Assembly (NCBI GenBank): GCA_036924085.1
Contig: JAVGWX010000011.1
Location: 21,931,739-21,995,738, forward strand
Length of the DNA: 64,000 nucleotides
Source of the DNA: Ariolimax columbianus
Lineage: Eukaryota; Mollusca; Gastropoda; Stylommatophora; Arionidae
Direction: 5' to 3'
Part shown: positions 10,976 through 22,407 of the stretch, piece by piece
Layout: every line of letters starts with the position of its first letter
Numbering within the stretch: the first letter of the stretch is position 1
Translations under genes and position numbers: made by a program
The notes under the pieces: model-generated
What the model was told of the DNA's origin: nothing
Databases searched by the model: none
Seen by the model: the letters and a program-made list of their open reading frames with translations, nothing else

Positions 10976-11617
10976 GATGCATATTTTTTTTGAGGTGTTC
11001 TCCCGAAGCCTCTCCAAAGACCCGGTTTCCCCACAAAGCAATAGAGGCAGACATTGAATCGCTGAGGCCACAAGCTTTCACTCAATTGTATCATACATAC
11101 ATAATTCTGCAAGTTTGAAACCTACCAGAGACACCGATGGTATTTCAACTAAATTGTGATGATGTTTGCGAACCAAAAACATATTTAGAAGCAGTTTTGT
11201 CTATTGAAACGTACTAGGCATCAACAATTTGTGACCAAAATACATACCCTAACAACCGATGTCATACTGCATCCTTGAATCTGTAGACGCTCTATGTGAC
11301 TAATCAAGGGAATAGGAGCGGAGAATGTTTTATGACACGAATGGCAAACATAATTTGCAGTTGTGACTGGTATTTACCTTACTCTAGACTTTCTGATTGT
11401 GCGTCTATCTTATCCTAAGCTGCCTGAACGCGGGGTCATCTCCGATTGCAGAGCACTTTTTACCACACATTTCCACGTTAAACTATTTTGAGGCACGTTT
11501 TCCTACTACTGAACTGACTCTTTAAGACTGTCCTTGAAAAACTTTACTCAGTTCGCTATATTGAAGCCTCTTTGGGAGTTTTCCGCTTTACTAATATATA
11601 TATTTATATATATATAT
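10976..11617. other. No gene recognised
   Basis: Unique-looking sequence without motif. The antisense frame 10750-11112 is mostly SINE2 read backwards. A short (TA)n stretch lies at 11590-11620. Confidence 0.5.
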
Positions 11618-11742
11618 AAGGCAAAGGCCGCCGTCCATCGTAGACGATGTTGGCATAATTAATTTTGCTAGCGCTATTTTTAGTAAGGATTAACTGCGCT
11701 ACTTTTTATCCTCACTCTCTCGTATGGAGCCGCTCAACCCCA
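11618..11742 (-). mobile_element. SINE1, 3' fragment
   Basis: Matches the non-tRNA 3' part of SINE1 from ggcaaaggccgccgtccatc to cctcactctctcgt, then breaks off. The tRNA-like head is absent. It is flanked by TA-rich sequence. Confidence 0.85.
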
Positions 11743-11939
11743 TATATATTTACGCACAAACATACATGCACACACACATACACACGCACACATATAGTCT
11801 GTTCAGAATATGTCGGATCTTTGAACGGGAGAAAGGGAAAACACCAATTAGCAAAAGAAGATTGGAAACTCTAATCCTTCTAAAAGTACTCTTTATTTTC
11901 TGATGCGGGAAATTAAAAATTCGAAACTTTATGGGCACG

Positions 11940-12030
11940 GCGTGTGTGTATGTGTATGTGTGTGTGTGTGCACATGTGTATGTGTATGTGTGTGTGTGTG
12001 TGTGTACGTGTGTATGTGTGTGCGTGCGCA
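11940..12030. repeat. (GT)n-rich microsatellite
   Basis: Alternating purine-pyrimidine tract of GT with CAT/CGT interruptions, about 90 bp. A smaller CA tract lies at 11755-11795. The frames overlapping it are artefacts. Confidence 0.9.
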
Positions 12031-12245
12031 TATTTTTTTTCCCTAAGCGACACGTTACTTAACAAGGTAGTTAACCTTGTGCGAGTCCCAACCCCGTCTT
12101 CCATCGTGTTGTTTTGTTACAAAGGGACCATCGAACGATTGGATTAGTCATGCCCACTGAAGTCGTACCTGTGCGGTCATGCTGGCGCTGTAGGGTTCTG
12201 GTCTGTTGGTTCCTAGATTGGCATTGGCCATCTCTTAGCAGGATT

Positions 12246-12572
12246 TAAGATGATTTCAGGTTTATAAGATAATCCACGGAAAGGATACATTAGACTATAA
12301 TATCTTTTTTTCTTCAAAATTCAATCACCTTCAAGAACAAGACGACATATAAATTAACTAAAGAATGGTCCAGATTAGATATTAAGAAATATTTTTTTAG
12401 TCACATAGTGGTGAATGCTTGGAATACACTGCAACAGGAAGTAGTGGAGGGAAGGACAATTAACGCATTTAAGAATAGATTGAATGCGCATAGCTTTCAG
12501 AGCAAAGTAAGGACAATGAAACTGGTTGTATACAGACTACGCAGTCTTCTAAACCAGAATAAAGACGTTAAG
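12246..12572 (+). pseudogene. CR1-like LINE, 3' UTR relic
   Basis: Matches the end of the copy at 4698-5330: attagactataa, tcaatcacctt, ttagtcac, tagctttcagagcaaagtaa, then gcagtcttctaaaccagaat and gacgttaagttaa. No open frame remains. The (TTAAG)-type end abuts a SINE-A sequence at about 12573. Confidence 0.85.
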
Positions 12573-12716
12573 TTAAGGATGTAGTCCGGAGAACGGAATG
12601 CTTTGTGTCGCAGTTTACAGCTTGACTGCGATATTTGCACTTTTCGGTCCAACACATTCTAACTTGGTACCGGATTAGCCTTCGCTCTTCTGCTTCTTCT
12701 TCTTCTTCGTACGCAG

Positions 12717-13559
12717 TCAGACAGTAACCATTATTTTTTCGAAAAAAGCGACAGTCATCCTGAGGCTGTCGCCACTGCCATAGAGCTTGTCTTGCAGTTC
12801 CACTGGTGATGGCCACATCTGCTCTCTCTGATCCTCGTATGTCGGGCAGTTCTGCAGCAGATGTTCAGCGGTCATTTTACCGGTACCGCACGGGCATTCG
12901 TCGGTACCACCTATCTTCAATTTGTTGAATAGGTGGTACCTCAGTCTATTGTGGCCAGTGCGAAGTCTGAAGACAACGACCTGCTCTCTTCGGTTCAACT
13001 GGTAATAGGCATCGTTTTTGGTGTAACCAGTATGTTCGGTTTCCCATTTGGTCATGTATCTGGCTTTAATAAGCCGTTTTGACTCTTCGTACGTCATACT
13101 GGTATCTGTTTGTGGTAGTCTTGCACCTTCTTTTGCCAGTCTGTCTGCCTCCTCGTTGCCTAGGATGTTGCAGTGTGATGGGACCCACTGTACCACTACC
13201 CTTTTTGGTGCGGACTGCTGGCACAGTTTGCAGAGTGCTGCTCTTAAGTCATTAAGCTCAGTATTTTCTGGCTTTTTAGCGCTGTGACTACGGCGAGAGC
13301 ATCTGTAAGCAGGACTATATGGCTTTCATTTTCACTGTGTGTCACCATTTCTTCCACTGCCGCCCTCAGTGCCTCTGCCTCCGCTCTGAAATTGCTTGTG
13401 TACTTACCAGTAGCGAATGACAGTGTTATTTTTCTGCCATTTGGTAGGTTCAGGAATGCTCCTGCCCCTCCGTTCTGTGTAGTATTTGTTACAGAACCGT
13501 CGGTGTATGCATGGGTCCAGTCCATGCTTGGGTAGCTTTTCGTTATGAAGCTTAGGGTA
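12717..13559 (-). pseudogene. RNase H domain and C-terminal cysteine motif of the I-type element
   Basis: The first frame (13525-13244) has HAYTDGS (first Asp), RAEAEALRAA (Glu) and VLLTDALAV (second Asp). After a one-base shift near 13265, the second frame (13196-12717) has VQWVPSHCNILGNEEADRLA (final Asp). All four RNase H carboxylates are present. Downstream, VVFRLRTGHNRLR and ECPCGTGKMTAEHLLQNC form a conserved C-terminal block with a CxC...H...C pattern, possibly a zinc knuckle. The domain would degrade the RNA strand after cDNA synthesis. The C-terminal block recurs at 5571, 23791, 39362 and 60834, which is how the truncated copies were recognised. Confidence 0.92.
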
Positions 13560-15331
13560 TTATCTCTCCTTTCTTTTTAAGTCTGGCAGTTTTTGTTTGC
13601 AATACCTGGTATATTTTCTACCACCTCTGGAAATATATCCTGCCTCCAGGTAGGTTTTCGTACAGTAGTGATGGGTTTTGGTGTTGTTAGTGCGTTTATG
13701 GGATCTTCGTGCATCTTTGCTTTGGCTATTTCTGCAAAGTTTCTCCGCTTTAGTTTCCCATTTCCCAAATTGTTTTGTCTCTGGTGCATTGGATGGTCTT
13801 CGGAGTCTTCGGAGTTTCTCTGACTGCAGCTGGGCTCTGCAGTCTCTTCTATCGGTCATGGATTGCAGTTTTGTAATCTGTTCAAGTTCTACAATTGGCG
13901 TTGACTTCATGCCACCTGTTATAATTCTCATGGCTTGGTTTTGAAGTTTGCTAACTTTATCGAAGTTCGCCTTCGCTGCTGTTGTCCATGCCGCAATGCC
14001 ATACCCGAGAACTGGTCTCACTCTTCCAGTGTACAGTTTCTTTAGTATGCCTTCGTCTGCTCCCCAGCTTGTGCCAGCAAGTTTCCTCATGATTGCCATT
14101 CTTTCTCTGGCTTTCACTCGGTTTCTCTCAATCTGACTTTTCCATGTCATGCGCCGATCAAATGTGACTCCCAGATAGGTTGGGTTGTCGTTTGGCTGCA
14201 GGAATTTACCATTTAGACTTAATTTGGTATTTTTGGGTTTTAATGAAAGCGAGAATATTGTGCATGTGGTTTTCTCCTCGTTTATTTTGACCAGCCATGG
14301 GTTCGCCCACTCTTCCAGCGATGTTAGGGCCGTCTGCATCCGATTTCTTGCTATGGTGAGATTCTTTTCAGAGGTCCACATAGCCAGATCGTCTGCAAAC
14401 ATTGAGCTATGGACTCTTCTTGGTATATTCTCTGTAATATCGTTTATATATACCAGGAAGAGTGTGGGTGACAGTACTCCCCCTTTGGGTACTCCCTGCT
14501 CGAGTGTCACCTTTTTGCTCATCTGCCCTTGTACTTGGACTCTGACCGTTCTTTGTTTGAGGTAGTGGTTGATCCATTTGTACATTTTCCCCCAAACATC
14601 ACTTCTTCTTAGCTTGACTCTAAGTCCGTCTTTCCAGACTTTGTCAAATGCCTTATCCAGATCCACCCAAACAGCTACTGTGTGTTTCTGTGCCTGGTAG
14701 GCATCTTCTATCTCCTGGGCTATGAGGATTACCTTGTCCTCAGTGGATCTGTGCTGTCTAAAGCCGGCTTGCTGTGGAATTAGTATTCGTTTTTCTTCCA
14801 GATGCCACATCAGTCTGGTGTTTATCATCCGTTCCATCAGCTTGCCGACACAGCTCAGTAGGCTGATGGGCCTGTATCCATTTGGATCTGTTTTGTCCTT
14901 TCCTGTTTTTGGTACTGGTACCAGTATTGCGTCTTTCCATGCCTGGGGTACAATTCCCCTTTTCCAGCTTTGGTTCAGGACCGATAGCAGTTTCCTCTTC
15001 GCTGTTTGGCCCAGCCCCATAGCATTTCGTTTGTTATCCCGTCTTTTCCGGGAGATTTCCTTTTCTTTAATGTTTTCATAGCCTCTTCCATTTCGCGCAT
15101 TGTTAATTTGGCCATCATGTGCTCTTCAGGTGCCGTATTCATGTTATCGTGCCCCTTTAGCTCTTCGCTAATGTCTGTATGCTTATCTGCAGGGACCTCG
15201 ATGTGGTTTGCTCTGGCATAGTGATCGACAAAGGCGTTTGTGGCTTTCTTACCTGTGATCAAGTTCTCGCCCTGCTTGATGGTAATTTGTTTATTTGACG
15301 GGGTTTCGTCGTTCATGGCTCTGACTAGCTT
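13560..15331 (-). pseudogene. Reverse transcriptase domain of the I-type element
   Basis: The N-terminal part (15331-14975) carries MREMEEAMKTLKKRKSPGKD and NEML. A one-base shift near 15000 moves to the 486-residue frame ending at 13560. In that frame NGYRPISLLS is at 47-56, QAGFRQHRST at 84-93, motif A WVDLDKAFD at 118-126, motif B GVPKGGVLSP at 176-185 and catalytic FADD at 208-211. YLGVTFDRRMTW lies further on, then RPVLGYGIAAW. All core RT residues are intact, so only the frame breaks inactivate it. The RT is expected to copy its own RNA onto nicked chromosomal DNA. The shift into RNase H lies in the A/G-rich run near 13580. Confidence 0.92.
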
Positions 15332-16338
15332 TCATAGCTTGTTCCCGTCTTTGTCCAGGTTTAGGCTTTCCGTTTTATTTTTCCAGCTTTCTCTTGCTGT
15401 TTGCTTAAGAGTGTGTTTGTATTTTGCCGTGGCGGCTTTGAGGGCGATGTTTGCCTCCATGGATTTTTCTCGCTCTGCCATGTTCCTAGCATTTGTTACT
15501 GCATCTTCCACTTTCTGCAACTCATCATTCCAGTAGAGCTTATAGTTTTTCCTAGCCCCTCTTGGGATGGTTTCAGTGGTGGGTTGCATTATTGCCTTGC
15601 TTAGGCTTTCCACCATGGGCTTCATTTTGGTGTTTCGTGTGTTGATGGTTTCACACAGCCCATCTGTCAGGATTGCAAATCTGTCCCAGTCGGCTCGTTT
15701 GTAATTCCAACGTGGGAGCGGTTTTGTTTCCTGTGGGCCTACTTCCATGTCAATGGTTAGCCTGATCGGCCTGTGGTCGCTACCTGCCAGTTGGTTTAGC
15801 ACCTGGCGGTCTATTTTATGGTGTATGTCATGTGTGGAGAAGGTAAAATCTGGAGTCGAGGTGGTATGCCATGTTCTTGAATAGAAGCTAGGGCTATCCT
15901 CCGGCCTATTGATTAGGGAGAGATTTGCATCTATCTCCCAATCTTCCACTTTGTCACCTCTGCTGTCTGTGTCAGAGTATCCCCATCTCTCCGAGGGGCT
16001 GTTGAAATCTCCAACTACTATGCAGTTGGAGTCTCTGACCTCCATACTCGAGAGCGATAGGTCTCTATTTGGTGGTCCGTCAAGATTGAAAATGCGGAGC
16101 TTCGTCTCTTGAGCCATTATGTCAACTCCTACAATTTCTGCTTGTCCGGTGTGATTGACAGATACCGCGCTACTCGGTATGCAGTTTCTGGTCAGTATCA
16201 GGACCCCTCCTTTGTGGCCTTCTCTATCTAGACGGAAGGTCTGGTATCCTCTGATTGAGAATTTATGATTATTGTTGAGGTGCGTTTCCTGGATACATGT
16301 CACGTCAATCTTACCTTCATGCAGGTGATGTGTTAGGG
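15332..16338 (-). pseudogene. APE-type endonuclease domain of the I-type element
   Basis: The frame is open upstream of any ATG to the truncation point at 16338 (ALTHHLHEGKIDVTC). Catalytic motifs of the exonuclease III/APE fold are visible: IQETHL (metal-binding Glu), VVGDFNSP (Asp/Asn), TPDFTF and SDHRPI (Asp-His). Together they would nick target DNA for target-primed reverse transcription. The N-terminal strand with the first Asn motif is missing through 5' truncation. The frame ends in TGA at 15332-15334, where the next frame continues in phase as KLVRAMNDE. This is therefore a nonsense mutation, probably from TGG, not a natural end. An enzymatically active product is unlikely. Confidence 0.88.
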
Positions 16339-16515
16339 CTTCGCTCTTCGATCCCTTATCCTTAGCCAGTCTGCCCTGTTGCAGCCTGTTATCCAGGATC
16401 CCCTACGTAGAGAGAGGCGTAGAAGGGTCTTGACAGCTCTTGGTCGTTGGCTTTGACGCTAGCATCCAGTTCAAGGTCGCTGACCGTTGCAGTGATTGCC
16501 CTGCTCAGCATCTTG

Positions 16516-17265
16516 ATCCTTGTTCGTTACTGACCTAGGCACTAATCAGATGTTGCTACGTACTCCACTGTTGTAATACGCTCTCATTTCCGTTGAACGT
16601 TTAGCGTAGCTTGCTCGTCTGCTTATTAGCACTATTTGTTACGTCAAGAACTTGTTAAACCTTATTTGACAGAATTTTCAACCAATATCTCTTTTTATTC
16701 CTTTATAAAATTGCATTTCAACGTTTACATTGTGTCAATGATCATTACGTCTTGTATTTTCTTTTTGAACTAGAACACCTATGTGTATATTTCACATTGG
16801 CTTCCTGTAACATATTTATAGTAGAAGCTCTTTTTATAATTTTCTTTTCATCCTTACACTAATGAGTTTAGCTTATATCTGTTAAGCCATTCAGGAAACG
16901 GGTTGCGACAATAACGAGTCTTTCTAATCGATACTTCGGAAATTATTTTCTGCTGGCGTCCTGGAAACAGGATATAGCTTACTTTGTGTGTGCCTCCTTC
17001 TTATCTTTGGTGACTACAAGTAACAGAGTCACTGTCATTCTTATATGTCTATGGCTTTACTTTCAGTCCACCGGAAAACAGGTTTTCAGCTCGTCTGTAC
17101 CTATAATTCTTTATGGGTATTGTTTCCTGTTTAAAAAAACCCTAATGGATAGTTAACAAATGTGTGCTGTAAGAGGAGGCTATAGAGGGTTGTGTGTAGA
17201 GCTGGTAATATCACAATGCAAAAATCGTTAATATAAAACAACATTGCCTATGTTTAGAATCAGGT
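16516..17265. other. No gene recognised
   Basis: AT-rich sequence with no open frame of note and no match to families in the window. Confidence 0.5.
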
Positions 17266-17460
17266 TTTCATAAAATCTGGTATGTTGAGCCAAACGGATT
17301 GTTAAATCTTTGTTTCAACAAATGACCGAATCATAAAATCTGGTATGACGAGCCAAACGGATTGTTACACCTTTGCTTCAACAAATGTCCGAATCATAAA
17401 ATCTGGTATGACGAGCCAAGCGGATTGTTAAACCTTTGTTTCAACAAATGTCCGAATCAT
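17266..17460. repeat. ~63-bp tandem repeat, 3 copies
   Basis: Units begin tcataaaatctggtatg and contain agccaaacggattgtta and tttcaacaaatg. A single related piece (gcgagccaagtgtattgttg) lies at 17838-17880. Confidence 0.88.
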
Positions 17461-18074
17461 GTTTCATAAAACCTGGTTCTTAATTCTTAGTTGACCTGAA
17501 CTTCTACAGAGACGAATGTCTCTGTGCAAGTACCAGGTCTGGTAGAGCATTTCCTGTCTAAAGGGCTAGGCTTGAGCAGCTTATAACTCCGCTGTGTTGG
17601 GACAAATCCCGCAGAGAGTGGTTAACCGATGTGTGAGTCCATCTTAATAGACTCAAACACTAGAGTAAAGTAGACTCGTAGCTTGTTAGGTACCGTCTAT
17701 GATGCTCTTAATAAACCACATAACTATGGCCCGTATTATGCCACGCCACAGAGTTAGGACATGCTCCCTGTGGAGCAGTGGTGTTATTCTTGCCCTTGTC
17801 ATACACAAAGACCCCGACGACCACTCGGGTTAGATTAGGCGAGCCAAGTGTATTGTTGAATCTGTTTCAACAAATGGAGCGACAGTGGAAGATAATGATT
17901 TCTGTTTGTGAGAATGGGAAGGCGTGCATTACTATGCTTTGGAGTCTTCTACCATAGACAGATTGAATACTTTTGTTTAAAGAAGATAACAATGTGATTG
18001 GACAGAACACAAATTCGCGACGTTTGGACAGCGGAAGTGAAAAGGAATGGTATGTTTTAAGAGGTTTTTAGCTT
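17461..18074. other. No gene recognised
   Basis: No open frame and no clear repeat family, apart from the single 17838-17880 piece related to the preceding array. Confidence 0.5.
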
Positions 18075-18365
18075 AGCAATATTTGGGACGTGGTCCACAA
18101 AGCGATATTTTGGGACGTGGTCCACAAAGCGATATTTTGTGATGTGGCCGACAGAGCAATATTTATTGAGACGTGTTCCACAAAGCGATATTGTGGGACG
18201 TGCTTGACAGAGTGATATTTGCGGACGTGCTCAGTGGAGGAATATTTTGGGACGTGCTACACATAGCTAAATTTACTGGGAGGTCCTCAGCAGTGAGATA
18301 TTTATTGGGAGGTCCTCATCAGTGAGATATTTATTGGGAGGTCCTCAGCAGTAAGATATTTATTG
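18075..18365. repeat. ~29-30-bp degenerate minisatellite, ~10 copies
   Basis: Units resemble gggacgtggtccacaaagcg followed by atatttt. They drift toward gggaggtcctcagcagtgag with atattta at the right end, so two diverged sub-blocks are visible. Confidence 0.85.
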
Positions 18366-18390
18366 ATACTGACGTCCTCGCCTAACAAAC

Positions 18391-18740
18391 ATCTTCTTCT
18401 TCTTCGTTCGTTTGTTCGCAGACTTCTCAACCAAGTCACGAAAATGGCGGGTGTTCAGAGAACGGAATGCGCTGTGTCATACTTTGAAGTTTGACTGCGA
18501 TATTTTGCAACTTTCGATCCGACACATCCGACTTCAGCATGGTAATTTTGGATACCCCATTTGCCTTCCCTGTCCGATCCCTTCTCATTAGCCAGTCTGC
18601 TCTGTTGCAGCCTGATATCCAGGATCACCGCGTAGAGGTGTAGATGGGTCTTGCTAGCTCTATATCGCTGGCCTGGCGCTGTCAGACGGCCTTGGGTCGC
18701 TGACTGCTACAGCTTATGCACTGTTCAGCATCTTGATCCT
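18391..18740 (-). mobile_element. SINE-A copy with short (GAA) tail
   Basis: Plus-strand ttcttcttcttcgttcgttt at the left is the tail. The body follows with gagaacggaatgcg, gactgcgatatttt, agccagtctgctctgttgca and cagcatcttgatcc. It is more diverged than other copies and no TSD was identified. Confidence 0.85.
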
Positions 18741-18919
18741 GTATCAAAATAGCGAATTAAGACGAGATGCCTAGAAACATCTCTTCAATGTGATGGACAA
18801 AGCGACTTGCAATTTCAAAAAGACGCCAGCTACGCGGTCGATTGTAACTGGAGACGCTATGTATTATATTTTAATACACTTGTAAGAACTAAAGCCTTTT
18901 TTTTTTATTTCGGCTGCTT

Positions 18920-19590
18920 ACAGAGCTAACAAATGTACGTTCTGCAGGAGCTCAAGAGATAGTACCCTAGCGACTCATGGACATATGTGTACACAGATGG
19001 ATCGGCGTTGGTAAAAGAAATTAGGGGAGACAGTGGAATCTAAATCGCACACTTCAGTGACGACACAGAAATCTTGGAAAGAAGAAAGCAGATGAGCTTG
19101 CAAAAGCCGGAAGTGTCGCATGCAGAATCGCTATCTCCAGAGCTATAAAGAAGAAAAGACACTCATTAAACGATGCACAAGGACGGAATGGAAGGACCAG
19201 CACAAAGAATACAAGCCAGAAAAGGACAGCATAGACAAACACTTAGCAGAAATGGACAGACAAAGATCTTCAGACTCCGAGCGGGACATTTCAGACTCAA
19301 CGTCCACCACCACAGAATGGGTCTCAGAGACAGCCACGTGTGATTGTCGAGCGCCCAAGCAAACATCAGGACATATTCTGCAGGATTGACCTACTTATAC
19401 AGACGAAAGAGAGGCAGTCTGTCCCAGGGCAGCGATCTTGCTCGATAAGCTGTCGGGGGCGGCGATGACCTGAAACGCACAGTCTTCTTCGTGAACCCCA
19501 CCGGACTAGAAGCATAGCATCAGTTTATTGTGAACCCCACCGGACTAGAAGCATAGCATCAGTTGACCGAAGATAAAATTAGAACTCCAG
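18920..19590 (+). pseudogene. RNase H-B: RNase H-bearing LINE relic (unexpanded form)
   Basis: The sequence contains one unit of LQELKR(stop)YPSDSWTYV followed by YTDGSALVKE, the first catalytic Asp of RNase H. Much of the central domain is then deleted, and KKADELAKAG-like residues follow. Next come a KTLIKR/WKDQHKEY segment, a HLAEMDRQRSSD segment and a cysteine-rich CDCRAPKQTSGHILQ. The 3' end (ccggactagaagcatagcatcagtt) is duplicated in tandem and then reads gaccgaagataa, a minimal GAA tail. It matches 29105-30925 and 49222-50043 in order. Multiple stops show it is dead. Confidence 0.75.
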
Positions 19591-20083
19591 CTGACCTAAC
19601 CCAATAAAAGTGTACTGCAAAAACAAGACACGATTGTTAAAAGAAATGTTTGCAGACCCCAAGAACTATTTCCTTTTCATGTTTGCAGCGTCTGTTATTC
19701 AGGAATTTGAGAAACTGACCAGTTTTTTTCAGCAAACAAAAACTGATCCACGAATTGAACTAGCAATTATTTCGTCATCAGAAAAGTCCGGAGAACAGAC
19801 TCTATTTCTAGTCCGTGAATAATCAAATTGATTTTGGTGTCAAATTCATCACAGAATGTACCTGCAAAACTGCAACGGCACTGACACCTTTCTGAAAATT
19901 CAAAATGCCAAAGAAAGATGTAATCTGTGTTAGAAGAAGTTCTGAACCAAACAAGAACGTAGACTTCCATTTCCAAAAGGTATATTTCAAATTCTTTCAA
20001 AATTGAGCGATGAGATAATTTTTTTAATGTTAACTAAAACAAGTACACTCATTTCAACACTCCGGCATACACATCAGTTCTGA
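19591..20083. other. No gene recognised
   Basis: Short frames at 19610-19822 (+) and 19767-20000 (-) overlap and show no domain. AT-rich. Confidence 0.45.
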
Positions 20084-21211
20084 AGGGAGATGAGCGTAGT
20101 CAAGGCAAGACCTGTCTCAGAGTATGAGGGAGATGAGCTTAGTCAAGGCAAGACCTGTCTTTCAGAGTATGAGGGAGATGAGCTTAGTCAAGGCAAGACC
20201 TGTCTTTCAGAGTATGAGGGAGATGAGCTTAGTCAAGGCAAGACCTGTCTTTCAGAGTATGAGGGAGATGAGCTTAGTCAAGGCAAGACCTGTCTTTCAG
20301 AGTATGAAGGAGATGAGCTTAGTCAAGGCAAGACCTGTCTTTCAGAGTATGAAGGAGATGAGTTTAGTCAAGGCAAGACCTGTCTTTCAGAGTATGAGGG
20401 AGATGAGCTTAGTCAAGGCAAGACCTGTCTTTCAGAGTATGAAGGAGATGAGCTTAGTCAAGGCAAGACCTGTCTTTCAGAGTATGAAGGAGATGAGCTT
20501 AGTCAATGCAAGACCTGTCTTTCAGAGTATGAGGGAGATGAGCTTAGTCAAGGCAAGACCTGTCTTTCAGAGTATGAGGGAGATGAGCTTAGTCAAGGCA
20601 AGACCTGTCTTTCAGAGTATGAGGGAGATGAGCTTAGTCAAGGCAAGACCTGTATTTCAGAGTATGAGGGAGATGAGCTTAGTCAAGGCAAAACCTGTCT
20701 TTCAGAGTATGAGGGAGATGAGCTTAGTCAAGGCAAGATCTGTCTTTCAGAGTATGAGGGAGATGAGCTTAGTCAAGGCAAGACCTGTCTTTCAGAGTAT
20801 GAGGGAGATGAGCTTAGTCAAGGCAAGACCTGTCTTTCAGAGTATGAGGGAGATGAGCTTAGTCAAGGCAAGACCTGTCTTTCAGAGTATGAGGGAGATG
20901 AGCTTAGTCAAGGCAAGACCTGTCTTTCAGAGTATGAGGGAGATGAGCTTAGTCAAGGCAAGACCTGTATTTCAGAGTATGAGGGAGATGAGCTTAGTCA
21001 AGGCAAAACCTGTCTTTCAGAGTATGAGGGAGATGAGCTTAGTCAAGGCATGATCTGTCTTTCAGAGTATGAGGGAGATGAGCTTAGTCAAGGCAAGACC
21101 TGTCTTTCAGAGTATGAGGGAGATGAGCTTAGTCAAGGCAAGACCTGTCTTTCAGAGTATGAGGGAGATAAGCTTAGTCAAGTTAAAACCAGTCTTTCAG
21201 AGTATGAGGGA
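20084..21211 (+). repeat. 45-bp minisatellite, ~25 copies; open frames are artefacts
   Basis: The unit is 45 bp with the core gagggagatgagcttagtca. As 45 is divisible by three and the unit lacks stops in two plus-strand frames, long frames result (378 and 309 residues), with the repeat EYEGDELSQGKTCLS or SMREMSLVKARPVFQ. Point variants (gaggg/gaagg, gacc/gatc, ctgtct/ctgtat) are scattered and also change residues, so there is no sign of selection. The array runs directly into the RT-F relic at 21213 and may have grown out of it. Confidence 0.93.
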
Positions 21212-21212
21212 A

Positions 21213-21690
21213 TCTTGTGCAACTAAAAAACTATCATTGGATTTAAGGAAGAAAGTTCGTGGATGCTACATGGAACCAGTACTGACATACGGCCGACAGT
21301 CATGGACAATCAACAGGTACATACAGGGATCATTGGAGGCAACGGAATTCTGGTTTTAAAGTGAATGTTAACAATATTATGGACTGCAAAGAAATTGAAA
21401 AACTTGATTCTTAAGAAGGCATGGACACAAAGACAGCTTATGGCCACAATCACGACGCCAGCATCCTTTTTCTGACAATTCCTGAGAAGAGGCTGGCTGG
21501 AACACACGGTGACAGCGGGCAGAATTGCTGGGAAGAGAGACAGAGGGAGACAAAGAGAGAAGATAATGGACAGCTTGATGGTTTGAAATGGGAGACGATC
21601 AGCGGCGGAAGGATAGCTGACACACGTGATAAGAGGACGTTGAGTGCCTAGATCACCATCAATCGACAAGGCACTTGATGATGATGATCA
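21213..21690 (+). pseudogene. RT-F: C-terminal relic of a non-LTR RT
   Basis: Residues KLSLDLRKKVRGCYMEPVLT followed by YGRQSWTI match the conserved LRKKxxRCYxxxxLxYGSExWT block found downstream of the RT catalytic core. Later pieces read GHTVTAGRIAGKRDRGRQRE and KIMDSL, the usual basic GR.R.K.LDSL segment. Frames are broken by stops. The 3' end is followed by gatgatgatgatc, a probable (GAT)n tail. Confidence 0.75.
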
Positions 21691-22407
21691 TTTAAAATTA
21701 AGTTTTATGGACCACATCCTCTCATTTATAAGTTTTACATCACGCGAAACACAATATCACCATCGTTGAAGAGCAGTATACAAAGATTCCTTTTGTTGAC
21801 TGGAAAGCAGAAACGAAATACGCAAGACGATCAAATTTGTAACTGAACAATTTTTAGAATGGCGCACTTCAACATCGGACCTTTAAGGAGGTCAGAACCA
21901 ACACCAACTGAAAGGTTGCAGGGGAGAGAATATTCTTTCTTGTATCCTAGAAGGCTGCAGTGGAGAGAATATTCTTTCTTGTGTCCTAGGTACGGAAGGA
22001 AATGCGGTGGTAGAGAGGATATTTTCTCTTGCATCCTCAGTCAAAACTAAGGCACGAAATGAAGTACACCTGTATCGTTTTTGAAGTTATTTGTTTGAAT
22101 CAGGCTGGAATTACACTTTTCAAAAAATTGTTGCAAGATACTTATTCGTCCTTTAAAAATGCTAAAACAATTGACATCAGACAAAGTATATGTCACAGGT
22201 GTCGTTAGTTGCTATGGAGATAATATTAATGGACATGATATGGGGCTTTTCAGGTGAAATTATAAAGCCGAACATATTTTAATAGATTTGGCATTTTTTC
22301 ATTTTATCTTTAGGCATATTTTCAGAAATTTCCTCTGGCAACCTTGTTGAGATTCTGAGCACATATGAATGTTCCCACAGTGCAGTGAAATCGATTCTTA
22401 ATAACAA
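21691..22407. other. No gene; three copies of a ~41-bp repeat at 21905-22045
   Basis: The repeat core is gagagaatattctttcttgt, once perfect and twice diverged. The rest is AT-rich without recognisable content. Confidence 0.6.

Larger units (their letters stand above)
12691..16338 (-). mobile_element. I-type non-LTR retrotransposon (EN-RT-RNase H), 5' truncated, with 11-bp TSD
   Basis: This 3648-bp element encodes, in minus-strand order, an APE endonuclease lacking its start, an RT, an RNase H and a cysteine-containing C-terminus. It ends in (GAA)5-6 (plus-strand TTC at 12693-12707). It inserted into a SINE-A copy and duplicated cttcgctcttc. Damage is light: one nonsense codon (15332-15334) and about three single-base frameshifts (near 15000, 13580 and 13265). 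This indicates recent death. RNase H-bearing LINEs with simple-repeat tails belong to the I/Ingi/Nimb-type group. I cannot place it more finely. Truncated copies lie at 5550, 23703, 39335 and 60808. Confidence 0.9.
12573..16515 (-). mobile_element. SINE-A copy split in two by the I-type element
   Basis: The 3' half is at 12573-12690 (tgtagtccggagaacggaat through the gttagcc region). The 5' half is at 16339-16515 (cgatcccttatccttagcc through cagcatcttgatcc). The 11-bp sequence cttcgctcttc is present at both edges of the insert (12680-12690 and 16339-16349). With one copy removed, the halves join as a normal SINE-A. Its 3' tail is missing where it meets the CR1 tail at 12572. Confidence 0.88.

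Noticed and set aside
20084..21226. 378-residue repetitive protein
   Set aside because: Product of a 45-bp tandem unit without stops. Two frames are open equally and variants are not synonymous-biased.
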